From Cnuibacter physcomitrellae (GTDB lineage: Bacteria; Actinomycetota; Actinomycetes; Actinomycetales; Microbacteriaceae): a stretch of 64,000 nucleotides of DNA. Each line of letters opens with the position of its first letter. Position 1 is the first letter of the stretch. The position numbers and the translations under genes were made by a program. This document shows positions 27,720 through 39,020 of this stretch, one piece after another. Location of the stretch: positions 302,843 through 366,842 of the forward strand of contig NZ_BMHD01000002.1 of the NCBI RefSeq assembly GCF_014640535.1, written 5' to 3'. Under the pieces are notes generated by a model. The model searched no databases, had not been told where the DNA came from, and saw nothing but the letters and a program-made list of their open reading frames with translations.

Positions 27720-28622
27720 TCAGCCGGCGGGGACCGGGGTGGGGGTCGGGGTCGACTCCGCCGAGCCGACGACCTGGACCACGAAGGCCGAGAACGCGTT
27801 GGCGTCGGTGAGCGAGCCGCTGTACTTCTGGCCGTTCACGAGCACGGTCGGGGTTCCCGTCACCTTCTCCTCGGACGTGCCGGGGAGCGGGCCCTGGAGG
27901 GCGCGGGACGTCGAATCCGCCACCCAGCTCTTGAACTCGCCGTCGTCGATGCAGCTGTCGATCTGGTCGAGGTTCTGCGCACCCGCCTGGGAGACGAGCC
28001 CCTTGATCGTGTCGTCGTCGAGCCCGGAGGTGTTCTCCTCCGGCTGGTTCTGGAACATCAGCGTGTTGAAGGCCCAGAACTGGTCGGGCGAGTAGTTGGC
28101 CACGCAGGCCGCGGCGTTCGCCGACCGCGTCGAGTACTTCGTGCCCTGACTGCCGCGGTCGAGGATCGAGATCGGGTGGATCTCGACCGTCGCGGCGCCC
28201 GAAGAGACCCACTGGCCGATCTGCTCGTTGTTGGTCGCCTCGAACTGACCGCAGTAGGGGCACATGTAGTCGAGGTAGACCCGGATGTCGGCGACGTTCG
28301 GGTCGCTCGTCGCGGCGGCGACCGGGGACTCGCCGGGCTGGAGACCCGGAGTGGTCTGCGCCACGAAGTTCTCACCGATCACGATGCCGTCGCTGGCCAT
28401 GTTGGCCGGGCCGGGGCCGGCGGGCTTGAGCGTGGAGACGATCACCAGCGTGACGCCCACGATGATGGCGACCACGACGACGCTGAGCGAGCCGATCAGG
28501 ATGGCGCGGTTGCGGATGTCCTTCTTCCGCTGCTGCTCACGGAGCTGCTTCGCCTTCTCGCGCGCCGCCTCCCGTCGTTCGTTCTTGCTCATGCGGGCGT
28601 CTTGAGGTCGACCGGAAGTCAT
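27720..28622 (-). CDS. DsbA-like membrane-anchored thiol oxidoreductase
   Basis: The protein has 300 residues from the ATG at 28622, which has GGAG upstream; a later ATG at 28592 lacks a site. A charged cytoplasmic helix (KNERREAAREKAKQLREQQ) precedes one membrane anchor (AILIGSLSVVVVAIIVGVTLVIV). The thioredoxin-fold domain has active site CPYC in YLDYMCPYCGQFE and a cis-Pro in TGTPTVLVNG. It should catalyse disulfide formation outside the membrane, like actinobacterial DsbA/Rv2969c types. The C-terminus ends in a Pro/Thr tail. Confidence 0.87.
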   Translation of the reverse strand: MTSGRPQDARMSKNERREAAREKAKQLREQQRKKDIRNRAILIGSLSVVVVAIIVGVTLVIVSTLKPAGPGPANMASDGIVIGENFVAQTTPGLQPGESPVAAATSDPNVADIRVYLDYMCPYCGQFEATNNEQIGQWVSSGAATVEIHPISILDRGSQGTKYSTRSANAAACVANYSPDQFWAFNTLMFQNQPEENTSGLDDDTIKGLVSQAGAQNLDQIDSCIDDGEFKSWVADSTSRALQGPLPGTSEEKVTGTPTVLVNGQKYSGSLTDANAFSAFVVQVVGSAESTPTPTPVPAG

Positions 28623-28863
28623 ACGTGATTGCTCCGTGGGGGATGGCGTGCGGGTGTCGGCGGCGCGTCGGGACGGGCTCGTGACTCGGGTCTGCACCGT
28701 GCTCGTGGGACGCCGACTTCACCCACCATAGTAAAGACCGGAGCCTGGGAGTTGCCCTGCGCATGCCATAATGTCCCTCAGGCTCGCCGACGACGTCGGG
28801 CCTGATCATCCATTCACTACGGATCGTCCGGCACGTACCTGCCGGTGAAGGAGAAATCGAACC

Positions 28864-29960
<1,097 letters not shown>

Positions 29961-29964
<4 letters not shown>

Positions 29965-31250
29965 CCTCCTCGTTCTCCATCACGTCGGCCATCGCCGATC
30001 CGGGACTCCTCGACCTTCCGTGGGACCTCCCGCTCGACGCCTGGCCCGACGAGTTCATCGCCGCGCTCCCCAAGGGCATCTCCCGCCACCTCGTGCGCTT
30101 CGCGCACCTGAGCGGACACGTCGTCGCCGCCAAGGAGACGACCTCGGAGATGGCCCACGGTGAGTACGAGATGCTGAAGACGCTCCAGAGGCTCGACGTC
30201 CCGTGCGTCGAGCCTCTGGCCGTCATCAGCAACCGGGTCGACGCCGAGGGCGACCCGCTGCCGGATGTGCTGGTCACCCGCCATCTGAAGTTCTCACTTC
30301 CCTACCGGGCCCTGTTCTCGCAGACCCTGCGACCCGACACCGCCACGCGGCTCGTCGACGCCCTCGCCGCCCTCCTCGTGCGCCTGCACATGATCGGGTT
30401 CTTCTGGGGCGACGTGTCGCTGTCGAACACGCTGTTCCGCCGCGACGCGGGCGCCTTCGCGGCGTACCTCGTCGACGCGGAGACCGGGAAGTACTACGAC
30501 GGCGGCCTCTCGACCGGGCAGCGCGAGAACGATCTCGAGATCGCCCGCGTCAACATCGCCGGCGAGCTGATGGACCTCGAGGCCGGCGGCCGCGTCGACG
30601 AGGAGCTCGATCCGATCACCGTCTCGAACGGCATCGTGAAGGCCTACCGCTCGCTCTGGACCGAGCTCACCGGCCCCGAGTCGTTCAGCTCCTCCGAGCG
30701 CTGGCGCATCAACGAGCGGGTCAACCGCCTCAACGAGCTCGGCTTCGACATCGAGGAGCTCGCCATCCGCACCACCGAGGGCGGCACCACGGTGCGCATC
30801 CAGCCCAAGGTCGTGGATGCCGGCCACCACCAGCGTCGGCTGCTCCGCCTCACCGGGCTCGACGCCCAGGAGAATCAGGCCCGCCGCCTCCTCAACGATC
30901 TCGATGCGTACGCGGCGCGGTACGGCAAGAAGGACGCCGACGAGGAGATGATCGCCCACGAGTGGCTGGCGAAGGTGTTCGAGCCGGTGATCCGCGCCAT
31001 CCCCCGCGACCTCCGCGGCAAGCTGGAACCCGCCGAGGTCTTCCACCAGCTGCTCGAGCACCGGTGGTTCATCAGCCAGAACGAGTCGCGCGACATCCCA
31101 CTGGCCGAGGCGGTCTCGAGCTACGTCAACGAGGTCCTCCGCCACCGGCGCGACGAGGCGACGATGATCGAGCCCTCGACGGGCATGCTCACGCTCCCGC
31201 TGTCGATCGTCGACGACGCCGACGAGGACGACTGGCGCTCGAAGGTCTGA
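29961..31250 (+). CDS. DUF4032 family protein (kinase-like)
   Basis: Similarity to the family begins upstream of the first ordinary start codon, a GTG at 30093. Sequence such as ADPGLLDLPWDLPLDAWPDEF belongs to the protein. The only start-like codon before it is a CTG at 29961, overlapping the ABC gene stop as CTGA with AAGG upstream. I therefore propose 429 residues from CTG. FFWGDVSLSNTLF and AYLVDAETGKY look like a kinase catalytic loop and a metal-binding loop, as in LPS-kinase-like folds. Function is unknown. Confidence 0.75.
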
Positions 31251-31274
31251 CGCCGGCTCGCGCGAGCCCCTGCG

Positions 31275-32306
31275 TCAGCCCTCGGCGCGACGGCGGGCGA
31301 TCTCGTAGAGGGTGACGCTCGCGGCGATGCCCGCGTTGAGCGACTCCGTGGCCGACGAGATCGGGATCGACACCACCGCGTCGCAGGTGTCGGTCACCAG
31401 GCGCGAGAGGCCCTTGCCCTCGCTGCCGACGACGATCACGATCGGCTGGTCGATGAGCTGCAGGTCGGGCAGCGACACCTCGCCGTCGCCCGCGAGCCCG
31501 ATCACGAAGACGCCGCGCTGCTTGAGGGCGACGAGGGTCTGGGTGAGGTTCGACGCCATCGCGACGGGGATCCGCGCCGCCGCGCCCGCCGAGGTCTTCC
31601 ACGCCGACGCGGTGACGCCCACGGAACGGCGCTGCGGCACGATCACGCCGTGACCGCCGAACGCGGCGGTGGAGCGGATGATGGCGCCCAGGTTGCGGGG
31701 ATCGGTCACGCCGTCGAGCGCCACGAGGAGGGCGACCTCTCCGCGGTCCTCGATCTGGTCGAGCAGGGACTCGGGGTGCGCGTACTCGTAGGGCGGCACC
31801 TTGAGCGCGACGCCCTGGTGGACGGCGTCGGGTCCGGTGAGCCGGTCGAGCTCGGGTCGCATGACCTCCAGGACCGGGATCCCACGACGGGTGGCGATCG
31901 AGAGGGTCTCCTTGACCCTGTCGTCCATCTCGAGCCGCGCCGCGATGTAGAGCGTCGTGGCGGGGACCCGGGTGCGGAGGGCCTCGAGCACGGAGTTCCG
32001 GCCCGTCACCATCTCGCTGTCGTCGGTCTTCTTCACCCGTCGCGCGGGAGCCGCGGTGCCGCGCTGGGCGTCGCGCGCCTTCTCGGTGCTCGACCGGGCG
32101 CCGGGGCGCCCCTTGCCGCCCGCGGCGAGGTAGCGCTCGCGGGCCGCCTTCGCCTTGCCCGCGGGGTGGTACGGACGGTCCTCCGCCTTGGGGGTCGGCT
32201 TCTTGCCCTCGAGGGCCTGCCTCCCCTGACCGCCGGAGCCGACGGCGCGGCCCTTCGACGACTTGCGGACGGCTCCCGCGCGTCCGGGCTTCTGCGACTT
32301 AGCCAT
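31275..32306 (-). CDS. rlmB: 23S rRNA 2'-O-methyltransferase (RlmB type, SpoU)
   Basis: This 343-residue protein has a Lys/Arg-rich N-terminal 100 residues, then the SpoU substrate-binding and SPOUT domains. The latter shows the knot motifs [35 protein letters not shown] and [21 protein letters not shown]. It likely methylates G2251 of 23S rRNA. The gene overlaps cysS by eight bases at the end of the carD-ispDF-cysS operon, an arrangement common in actinobacteria. Confidence 0.92.
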   Translation of the reverse strand: MAKSQKPGRAGAVRKSSKGRAVGSGGQGRQALEGKKPTPKAEDRPYHPAGKAKAARERYLAAGGKGRPGARSSTEKARDAQRGTAAPARRVKKTDDSEMVTGRNSVLEALRTRVPATTLYIAARLEMDDRVKETLSIATRRGIPVLEVMRPELDRLTGPDAVHQGVALKVPPYEYAHPESLLDQIEDRGEVALLVALDGVTDPRNLGAIIRSTAAFGGHGVIVPQRRSVGVTASAWKTSAGAAARIPVAMASNLTQTLVALKQRGVFVIGLAGDGEVSLPDLQLIDQPIVIVVGSEGKGLSRLVTDTCDAVVSIPISSATESLNAGIAASVTLYEIARRRAEG

Positions 32307-33717
32307 CGAGACTCCAATGCGACCCCGTGGGGGTGTCTTCGATCGTGATGCCCACCGCGGCGAGATCGTCGCGGATGCGGTCTGCCGCCGCCCAGTCGCG
32401 CGCGGCTCGCGCGGACTCGCGCTCGGCGACGAGACGCTGGACGAGGGCGTCGAGCGCCCGTGCCGTCGCGTCGTCTCCGTCGTCGCTCCACTCGGGAGCG
32501 AGGGGGTTGATGCCGAGGACGTCGGTCATCGCGATGACCTCGCCGGCGGCCCTGGCCACCTCGGCGAGGTCCTCGTCGTCGAGGGCTCCGTTGCCACGGC
32601 GCACGGTCTCGTGCACGACGGCGAGAGCCTGCGGCACCCCGAGGTCGTCGTCCATGGCCTCACGGAACTCCTCGGGGAGCACCGTCACCAGCGACTGCGC
32701 GAAGCGGGTGCCGGCCAGGCGGCGTTCGGCCCGCTCGAGGAAGCCCTCGATGCGCGAGACGGCGGCATCCGCCTCGGTGAGGGCGCCCTCGTAGTACTCG
32801 AGGGTCGACCGGTAGTGCGCCGATCCGAGGAAGTAGCGGAGCACGAGCGGCCGCGCGGACGCGATGAGCTCGGCGGCGAACACCGAGTTGCCGAGCGACT
32901 TCGACATCTTCTGGCCCGCGGTCGACACGAGCCCGTTGTGCATCCAGTACCGTGCGAAGCCGTCACCTGCCGCGTGCGACTGGGCGAGCTCGTTCTCGTG
33001 GTGCGGGAACCGCAGGTCGAGTCCTCCGCCGTGGATGTCGAACGTGGCGCCGAGGTACTTCGTCGACATCGCCGAGCACTCGATGTGCCAGCCCGGTCGC
33101 CCGCGTCCCCACGGGGAAGCCCAGGCCGCCGACTCGGGCTCGCCCTCCTTGTGCCCCTTCCACAGCGCGAAGTCGCGCACGTCCTTCTTGCCGCGCGACT
33201 CCGAGTCGGCGGCTGCGGACATGTCGTCGACGTTCTGGCGGGTGAGCTCGCCGTAGGACGGCCAGCTCGTCACGTCGAAGTAGACGTCGCCCGTCCCGTC
33301 GTCGGGCGCGTAGGCGTGGCCGCGCTCGATGAGCCGCTCGATGATCGCCTGCATCTCGGGGATGCTCGCGGTCGCGCGCGGCTCGTACGTGGGAGGCATG
33401 ATGCCGAGCGCCGAGTACGCGGCCGTGAACTCGAGCTCGACCCGATAGGCCAGCGCCCACCACTGCTCGTCGGACTCCGCGGCGTTGACGAGGATCTTGT
33501 CGTCGATGTCGGTGACGTTGCGGACGAACGTCACCGTGTATCCGCTCGCCGAGAGCCAGCGCCGGAGCTGGTCGTAGACGAGGGCGGAACGGAGGTGCCC
33601 GATGTGGGGTGACGACTGCACCGTGGGCCCGCAGACGTAGATGCCCGCTTCACCGGGAACACGGGGCTCGAAGTCGCGCAGGGCGCGGTCCTTCGAGTCG
33701 TACAGTCGCAGTGTCAC
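32299..33717 (-). CDS. cysS: Cysteinyl-tRNA synthetase
   Basis: The 472-residue class I synthetase has HIGH as HIGH in [10 protein letters not shown] and KMSKS as QKMSKSLGN. The zinc ligands lie around CGPTVQ and the HIECSAM region. Length fits CysRS, not the mycothiol ligase MshC, which is shorter. It attaches cysteine to tRNA-Cys. It sits between ispDF (9 bp away) and rlmB (8-bp overlap). Confidence 0.96.
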   Translation of the reverse strand: MTLRLYDSKDRALRDFEPRVPGEAGIYVCGPTVQSSPHIGHLRSALVYDQLRRWLSASGYTVTFVRNVTDIDDKILVNAAESDEQWWALAYRVELEFTAAYSALGIMPPTYEPRATASIPEMQAIIERLIERGHAYAPDDGTGDVYFDVTSWPSYGELTRQNVDDMSAAADSESRGKKDVRDFALWKGHKEGEPESAAWASPWGRGRPGWHIECSAMSTKYLGATFDIHGGGLDLRFPHHENELAQSHAAGDGFARYWMHNGLVSTAGQKMSKSLGNSVFAAELIASARPLVLRYFLGSAHYRSTLEYYEGALTEADAAVSRIEGFLERAERRLAGTRFAQSLVTVLPEEFREAMDDDLGVPQALAVVHETVRRGNGALDDEDLAEVARAAGEVIAMTDVLGINPLAPEWSDDGDDATARALDALVQRLVAERESARAARDWAAADRIRDDLAAVGITIEDTPTGSHWSLDG

Positions 33718-33726
33718 TCCGACAGT

Positions 33727-34914
33727 CTAGGGCGACACCTCCGCCGACCGCGGGCGTGTGACGACGAGCAGCGCGGTCGCCAGAGCGGCGAGGCCCTCGC
33801 CCCGACCGGCGAAGCCCAGCCCGTCGGTCGTGGTCGCGGCGATGCTCACGGGAGCGCCCAGCAGGGTGCCGAGCCGCTCCTCGGCCTCCTGTCGGCGCGG
33901 AGCGAACCGCGGCCGGTTGCCGATGATCTGCACGCTCGCGTTGCCCACGGCGAAGCCCGCCTCGGTCACGAGCCTCAGCGTCTCGGTGAGGAAGACCTCT
34001 CCGTGCGCACCGGCGAAGCGCGGATCGGCCGTGCCGAACGTGCTCCCGAGGTCTCCGAGACCGGCCGCGGAGAGCAGCGCGTCGCACAGCGCGTGCACGG
34101 CGACGTCGCCGTCGCTGTGCCCGGCGAGCCCGCGCTCGCCCGGCCACTCGAGGCCGGCCAGCCAGAGCGCGGTGTCGTCGCCTGCGAAGGCGTGCGTGTC
34201 GAAGCCCTGGCCGATCCTGGGCACCGCGATCGCGGGCCCGGAGACGTGCTCGACGGCACGGCGGAGGTCGTCGGGCGTCGTGATCTTGAACGACAAGGGA
34301 TCCCCTTCGACGGTGAGGATGGGATGACCCGCGTCGAACACCACGCCGGCGTCGTCGGTGGCATCGACCTGCGCCGCGCGGTACGCGGCCACGAGGGTCT
34401 CGCGGGGGAAGCCCTGGGGCGTCTGCACCGCGCGCAGACGGGCACGATCGACCGTGCCGGTCACGAGCTCGCCGTCGTCGACGCTCTTCACGGTGTCGAC
34501 GACGGGCATCACCGGGATCACTCCCCCGCCGCTCGCCCGCACCGCCTCGATGACGCTGTCGAACACCGCCGCCGGAGTGAAGGCTCGGGCCGCGTCGTGG
34601 ACGAGGACGACATCGACCGTCTCGGACACGAGGTCGAGGCCGCGGACGACCGACTCGTGTCTCGTGGCCCCGCCGACGACGACGTGTCGGCCGGCGAGAC
34701 GGTCGTGGCGCGCGAGGATCTCGGACGCTTCGCCCTCGTGCCCTGCCGGCACGACGGCGACGACCTCCGCCGGCTCACGGAGCCGGCCCACGGGGTCGAG
34801 CGCCCGATCGAGGACGGTGCGCCCGCCGACGTCGACGAAGGCCTTCGCGCGCGACTGGCCGAGCCTGGAGCCCGATCCTGCGGCGACGACGATGACGGCA
34901 ACCCTCGCAGACAC
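33727..34914 (-). CDS. ispDF: Bifunctional IspD/IspF isoprenoid enzyme
   Basis: The protein has 395 residues from a GTG at 34914, 17 bp after the carD stop. The N-terminal IspD half has [19 protein letters not shown] and the VHDAARAFT active site. The C-terminal IspF half starts near 235 with [35 protein letters not shown] and [14 protein letters not shown]. It makes CDP-methylerythritol and then, after IspE, the cyclic diphosphate. Fused IspDF enzymes are known but not universal in actinobacteria. Confidence 0.94.
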   Translation of the reverse strand: MSARVAVIVVAAGSGSRLGQSRAKAFVDVGGRTVLDRALDPVGRLREPAEVVAVVPAGHEGEASEILARHDRLAGRHVVVGGATRHESVVRGLDLVSETVDVVLVHDAARAFTPAAVFDSVIEAVRASGGGVIPVMPVVDTVKSVDDGELVTGTVDRARLRAVQTPQGFPRETLVAAYRAAQVDATDDAGVVFDAGHPILTVEGDPLSFKITTPDDLRRAVEHVSGPAIAVPRIGQGFDTHAFAGDDTALWLAGLEWPGERGLAGHSDGDVAVHALCDALLSAAGLGDLGSTFGTADPRFAGAHGEVFLTETLRLVTEAGFAVGNASVQIIGNRPRFAPRRQEAEERLGTLLGAPVSIAATTTDGLGFAGRGEGLAALATALLVVTRPRSAEVSP

Positions 34915-34931
34915 GCGAGAGCCCGCTGCCG

Positions 34932-35414
34932 TCAGGAGGCGAGCACCTCGTCGAGCACGAGCGACGCCTTCTCCTCGTCGGTCTTCTCGGCGAGGGCGAG
35001 CTCGGAGATGAGGATCTGGCGAGCCTTGGCGAGCATGCGCTTCTCGCCCGCCGAGAGGCCACGATCCTGGTCGCGGCGCCACAGGTCGCGGACGACCTCG
35101 CTCACCTTGATGACGTCGCCGGAGGCGAGCTTCTCGAGGTTGGCCTTGTACCGGCGGGACCAGTTGGTGGGCTCCTCCGTGAACGGAGCGCGCAGCACCT
35201 CGAACACCTTGTCGAGGCCCTCCTTGCCGATGACGTCGCGCACGCCGACCAGGTCGACGTTGTCTGCCGGGACCTCGATCGTCAGGTCGCCCTGCGTGAC
35301 GCGCAGCTTGAGGTAGATCTTCTCCTCGCCCTTGATCACTCGGGTCTTCACCTCGGAGATGGTGGCAGCTCCGTGGTGGGGGTAGACGACGGTTTCACCG
35401 ACTTCGAAAAGCAT
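34932..35414 (-). CDS. carD: CarD transcription factor
   Basis: This 160-residue protein begins [19 protein letters not shown], the Tudor-like RNA-polymerase interaction domain. A helical DNA-contacting C-terminal domain follows ([35 protein letters not shown]). CarD stabilises open complexes at rRNA promoters by binding RNAP beta. It heads the operon with ispDF, cysS and rlmB, a standard actinobacterial arrangement. Confidence 0.96.
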   Translation of the reverse strand: MLFEVGETVVYPHHGAATISEVKTRVIKGEEKIYLKLRVTQGDLTIEVPADNVDLVGVRDVIGKEGLDKVFEVLRAPFTEEPTNWSRRYKANLEKLASGDVIKVSEVVRDLWRRDQDRGLSAGEKRMLAKARQILISELALAEKTDEEKASLVLDEVLAS

Positions 35415-35539
35415 GTAGGACGTCCTTCCAGCGGCGTCTAGTCTACCACAGCGGCCCCCAGGTAAGGGTCACCTAACAAGCTGGTCGGCACCCGGACGGT
35501 ATGCTGAACGCACAGCGCCCTCACCCTGAAGGAGTCCTT

Positions 35540-36166
35540 GTGCGAAGCCGGTTCGCGTCCATCGCCGTGGTCGCCACGCTCGTCACCTTCGGCACCGCCG
35601 GATGCGCGTTCATCACGCCGCAGGCGACCGTCTACGAGGTCGAGACGTCCGATGGGGTGAACGCCAACGTCGGCGACATCTCCATCCGCAACGCCACCCT
35701 CATCAGCGACGACGAGGGGGAGCTGGCGAGCATGCTGGTCTCCTTCGTGAGCACCTCGCAGTCCGACGAGCTGCTGACCGTGCAGTACGAGGACGCGGCG
35801 ACCGGGGAGCGCGTCTCGCAGAAGGTGTCGGTGGCCGGCAACCAGGCCATCTCGAGCTACGGCGGCAAGGGCGGCGACCAGATCCTCCTCGAGAACGTCT
35901 CCAAGCCCGGATCGCTGTTCCCCGTCTTCTTCCAGTACGGCAGCGAGGAGGGCCAGCAGGTCCTCGTGCCCGTGCTGAACGACTCCCTGCCGGAGTACTC
36001 GGGCCTGGCTCCGACCCCGAGCCCGACGCCGACCCCTCGCCCGACGGCTCCCGCCACGACGGTGCCCACCCCCGTTCCGACGAACCCCGACACCGACTCG
36101 AACTCGGGCGAGAGCGACTCGGGCGACTCGGCCGGCACCGAGGGCGGCTCGAGCTCCGGCAAGTGA
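35540..36166 (+). CDS. Secreted lipoprotein of unknown function
   Basis: The GTG at 35540 follows GAAGGAG and gives 208 residues. A signal peptide ends in a lipobox (GTAGC). A soluble domain of about 110 residues follows (VNANVGDISIRNATLISDDEG, QVLVPVLND). The last 65 residues are a Pro/Thr then Ser/Gly/Glu tail. It looks like a conserved actinobacterial surface lipoprotein of the kind placed near carD. Function is not known. Confidence 0.75.
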   Translation: MRSRFASIAVVATLVTFGTAGCAFITPQATVYEVETSDGVNANVGDISIRNATLISDDEGELASMLVSFVSTSQSDELLTVQYEDAATGERVSQKVSVAGNQAISSYGGKGGDQILLENVSKPGSLFPVFFQYGSEEGQQVLVPVLNDSLPEYSGLAPTPSPTPTPRPTAPATTVPTPVPTNPDTDSNSGESDSGDSAGTEGGSSSGK

Positions 36167-36182
36167 CGCTCGGCCCACGCTG

Positions 36183-36225
36183 ACGACGAAGGCCCCGCAT
36201 CCGAGTGATGCGGGGCCTTCGTCGT
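36183..36225. terminator. Bidirectional terminator
   Basis: A perfect 18-bp inverted repeat (acgacgaaggccccgcat) with a 7-nt loop lies between the lipoprotein gene and convergent regX3. The stem is nearly the same as that at 52129-52169. Confidence 0.8.
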
Positions 36226-36246
36226 TCCCAGCTCGGACGTCGGTCC

Positions 36247-36927
36247 TCAGGCCTCGAAGCGGTAGCCCAATCCGCGCACGGTGACGAGCAGCTCCGGCTC
36301 CGACGGCGTCTTCTCGATCTTCGAGCGGATGCGCTTGATGTGCACGTCCAGGGTCTTGGTGTCGCCGAAGTAATCCGAGCCCCAGACCCGGTCGATGAGC
36401 TGCCCCCTGGTGAGCACGCGGCCGGCGTTGCGCAGCAGCAGCTCCAGGAGCTCGAACTCCTTCAGGGGCATGGCCACCTCGGTGCCGTTGACCGCGACGG
36501 TGTGGCGCTCCACGTCCATCGAGACCGGGCCCGCCGTGAGCAGCTGCTCCCCCTCGTCCTGCGCGTCGACCTGACGACGCAGCACGGCGCGGATGCGCGC
36601 GAGCAGCTCGCGGGTCGAGTAGGGCTTCGTCACGTAGTCGTCGGCGCCGAGCTCGAGGCCCACGACGATGTCGATCTCGGAGTCCTTCGCCGTCAGCATG
36701 ATGATCGGCACCGACGACCTCGTGCGGATCTCCCGGCAGACCTCCGTGCCGGAGATGCCCGGGATCATCAGGTCGAGCAGGATGATGTCGACACCGCCGC
36801 GGTCGAACTCGCTGAGCGCGCTGGGACCGTCGGGTGCCACGGTGACCCCGTAGCCCTCCCGCCGCAGCAGATAGCTCAGCGGCTCGCTGAGGGCCGCCTC
36901 GTCCTCGACGAGAAGGATGTGCGTCAT
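36247..36927 (-). CDS. regX3: Phosphate response regulator RegX3-like
   Basis: The 226-residue OmpR-family regulator has LLVEDEAAL, the phosphoacceptor in LLDLMIPGISG, K in KPYSTREL, and a winged helix (LKEFELLELLLRNAGRVLTRGQLIDRVWG, HIKRIRSKIE). Its ATG overlaps the senX3 stop by four bases, and phoU is divergent. That trio identifies the phosphate-starvation system. It should bind the PHO boxes seen before phoU and pstS. Confidence 0.92.
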   Translation of the reverse strand: MTHILLVEDEAALSEPLSYLLRREGYGVTVAPDGPSALSEFDRGGVDIILLDLMIPGISGTEVCREIRTRSSVPIIMLTAKDSEIDIVVGLELGADDYVTKPYSTRELLARIRAVLRRQVDAQDEGEQLLTAGPVSMDVERHTVAVNGTEVAMPLKEFELLELLLRNAGRVLTRGQLIDRVWGSDYFGDTKTLDVHIKRIRSKIEKTPSEPELLVTVRGLGYRFEA

Positions 36928-38078
36928 GCTTTGTCTCCTTGCGCTGCCGAGGCGTCGGTGTCCGCCTCGGGAAGTCTGATGGTGAAGGTCGAGCCCTTGC
37001 CGGGCTGGGACCAGGCCCGGATGTCGCCGCCGTGGTTCTGCACCACGTGCTTGACGATGCTCAGCCCGAGCCCGGTGCCGCCGGTGTTGCGGGACCGCGC
37101 CTGATCGACACGGAAGAAGCGCTCGAACACCCGCGGGAGATCGTCCTCGCCGATGCCGATCCCCTGGTCGGTGACGGCGATCTCGGCGACCCCCGCCTCG
37201 AGCCTCACCCCGATGCCGATGCGGCTGCCGTCGGGCGAGTACTGCACGGCGTTGGCGATCAGGTTGTGCACCGCGAGGGTGAGCAGGGCCTCGTCGCCGC
37301 GCACCGTGACCTTCTTCTTGCCGCCCACGGCGAGCTCCATCCCCCTCGCGTTCGCCGCCACGTGGTTCTGGTCGACCGCGGAGGAGATGACGTGGTCGAG
37401 CCGGACGTCCTCGGCGGTCGCGAGCGTGTCGACCGCCTGGAGCCGGGACAGCTCGATGATCTCGAGGGTGAGCCGAGACAGGCGGCCCGCCTCGCTCTCC
37501 ATGCGCTCGGCGAAGCGCCGCACCTGGTCGGGGTCGTCCGCCGCCATCTCGAGCGCCTCCGACAGCAGGGTGATGGCCCCGATCGGCGTCTTGAGCTCGT
37601 GGCTGATGTTCGCGATGAAGTCGCGGCGCACCTCCTCGAGCCGGTGCGCCTCGGTACGGTCGTCGGCGAGCACGAGGATGAACCGCGTGCCGAGACGGGC
37701 GACCCTGACGTGCATCCAGATCTGGGCCTCGCTGAACGGCCCGCGCGCCAGCGCGAGGTCGTCGGTGATCGGCTCGCCCTCTTTGACGACCTGCACGAGG
37801 TGCGCCGCGATCTCCTCGTGGACGAGGCGGCCCTGGCGGATCAGGCCGTACTGGTCGGCCTTCGGCGTCGCCATGAGCACGTTGCCGGAGGGGTCGAGCA
37901 CGATGCCGGCCGACTCGATCGCGTCGAGCGCCTGCTCCACCCCGTCGGGCACGGCCGCTGAGGTGATCGACGCCGCGAGCTCGCCCTTGCGTCTGGCCCA
38001 CTCGACCACGAGCACGAAGCCCGAGCCGACCACGAGCCCCAATACCAAGGACGACAGCACCAACCAGCCTGTCTCCAT
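36924..38078 (-). CDS. senX3: Phosphate sensor kinase SenX3-like
   Basis: This 384-residue kinase has one or two N-terminal membrane segments (WLVLSSLVLGLVVGSGFVLVV), then a PAS-like domain. H-box FIANISHELKTPIGA, N-box HNLIANAVQYSP and G-boxes DQGIGIGEDD and GGTGLGLSIVKH follow. It phosphorylates RegX3 when phosphate is limiting. PhoU, encoded divergently, normally restrains it. Confidence 0.93.
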   Translation of the reverse strand: METGWLVLSSLVLGLVVGSGFVLVVEWARRKGELAASITSAAVPDGVEQALDAIESAGIVLDPSGNVLMATPKADQYGLIRQGRLVHEEIAAHLVQVVKEGEPITDDLALARGPFSEAQIWMHVRVARLGTRFILVLADDRTEAHRLEEVRRDFIANISHELKTPIGAITLLSEALEMAADDPDQVRRFAERMESEAGRLSRLTLEIIELSRLQAVDTLATAEDVRLDHVISSAVDQNHVAANARGMELAVGGKKKVTVRGDEALLTLAVHNLIANAVQYSPDGSRIGIGVRLEAGVAEIAVTDQGIGIGEDDLPRVFERFFRVDQARSRNTGGTGLGLSIVKHVVQNHGGDIRAWSQPGKGSTFTIRLPEADTDASAAQGDKA

Positions 38079-38151
38079 GACGATTACACTAATTCGTCTG
38101 GCGAGGGCGCTTCCGCGCCTTTGCCTCGCCGGAGCCGTCCATTCGAAGAGT

Positions 38152-38184
38152 GTTCACCATAACCACACCCTTCGTTCACATGGC
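38152..38184. promoter_or_regulatory. PHO box candidate between senX3 and phoU
   Basis: GTTCACC at 38152 and GTTCACA at 38174 are exactly 22 bp apart, i.e. two 11-bp steps. A degenerate middle unit (CCACACC) fits the expected three-unit direct repeat. The site lies about 90 bp upstream of phoU and likely autoregulates both operons. Confidence 0.65.
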
Positions 38185-38269
38185 GTGGCGAGGATTGCCT
38201 GGCCGGCGCCCTGTGCGGCGCCTTCACCGTGCGCGCTGGGCGTGCGGTCGGACAGAAAGGTCCACACGC

Positions 38270-38926
38270 ATGCGTGAGGTATTCCAGCAGGAGCTCCGAG
38301 AGGTCCAGGAGCGCCTGATCGAGATCTCGAAGCTCGTCGAGGTGGCCATCCAGAAGGCCACGAAGGCGTTCAACGACTCCGATGTCAGCATGGCGGAGTC
38401 GGTCATCGCCGACGACGCCAAGATCGACGCGCTCGCCGCCGGGCTCGACGAGCTCGCCATCGGCATCCTGGCGCTCCAGCAGCCGGTCGCCCGCGATCTG
38501 CGTGTCGTCGTGACCGCCCTCCGGGTCAGCGCCTCCCTCGAGCGCATGGGCGACATCGCGGAGCACATCGCGCAGCTCGCCCGCTACCGCTACCCCGACA
38601 AGGTCGTGAAGAAGGTCCTCCGGGCCACGTTCGCCGAGATGGGCGAGCTCGACGTCACCGTGGCGGCGAAGCTCACCGAGCTGCTCGCCACCGAGAACCT
38701 CGAGATCCTCGAGCAGATGCGCGACATCGACGACCGCATCGACGAGCTGCACGTGTCGGTCTTCGACGCCGTGCTCGGCGCCGCGTGGCAGGGCGAGGCC
38801 GTCGACACGGTCGACGTGACCCTGGCGAGCCGCTACCACGAGCGCTTCGCCGACCACGCGATCTCCATCGCGAAGAAGGTGCAGTACCTCGTCAACGGCG
38901 ACTGGCCCGCACCCGGCGAGGGCTGA
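38270..38926 (+). CDS. phoU: Phosphate signalling regulator PhoU
   Basis: The 218-residue all-helical protein has two PhoU repeats, with metal-binding motifs near ERMGDIAEHIAQLA and ERFADHAISIAKK. It links the Pst transporter to SenX3 and silences the regulon when phosphate is plentiful. It is transcribed alone and divergent from senX3. Confidence 0.94.
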   Translation: MREVFQQELREVQERLIEISKLVEVAIQKATKAFNDSDVSMAESVIADDAKIDALAAGLDELAIGILALQQPVARDLRVVVTALRVSASLERMGDIAEHIAQLARYRYPDKVVKKVLRATFAEMGELDVTVAAKLTELLATENLEILEQMRDIDDRIDELHVSVFDAVLGAAWQGEAVDTVDVTLASRYHERFADHAISIAKKVQYLVNGDWPAPGEG

Positions 38927-38940
38927 CCGCTCCCCCGCCT

Positions 38941-38997
38941 CGAACAGCGAGAAGGCGCCCTTCCGGATCGACCGGGAGGGCGCCTTCTCGCTGTTCG
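38941..38997. terminator. Bidirectional terminator
   Basis: A 21-bp perfect stem, extended to about 26 bp with one wobble pair, lies between convergent phoU and gpm. It shares the gagaaggcgccc core with the terminator at 27646-27684. Confidence 0.8.
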
Positions 38998-39020
38998 GCG
39001 GGGTCTGCCGCGAGCGGACC

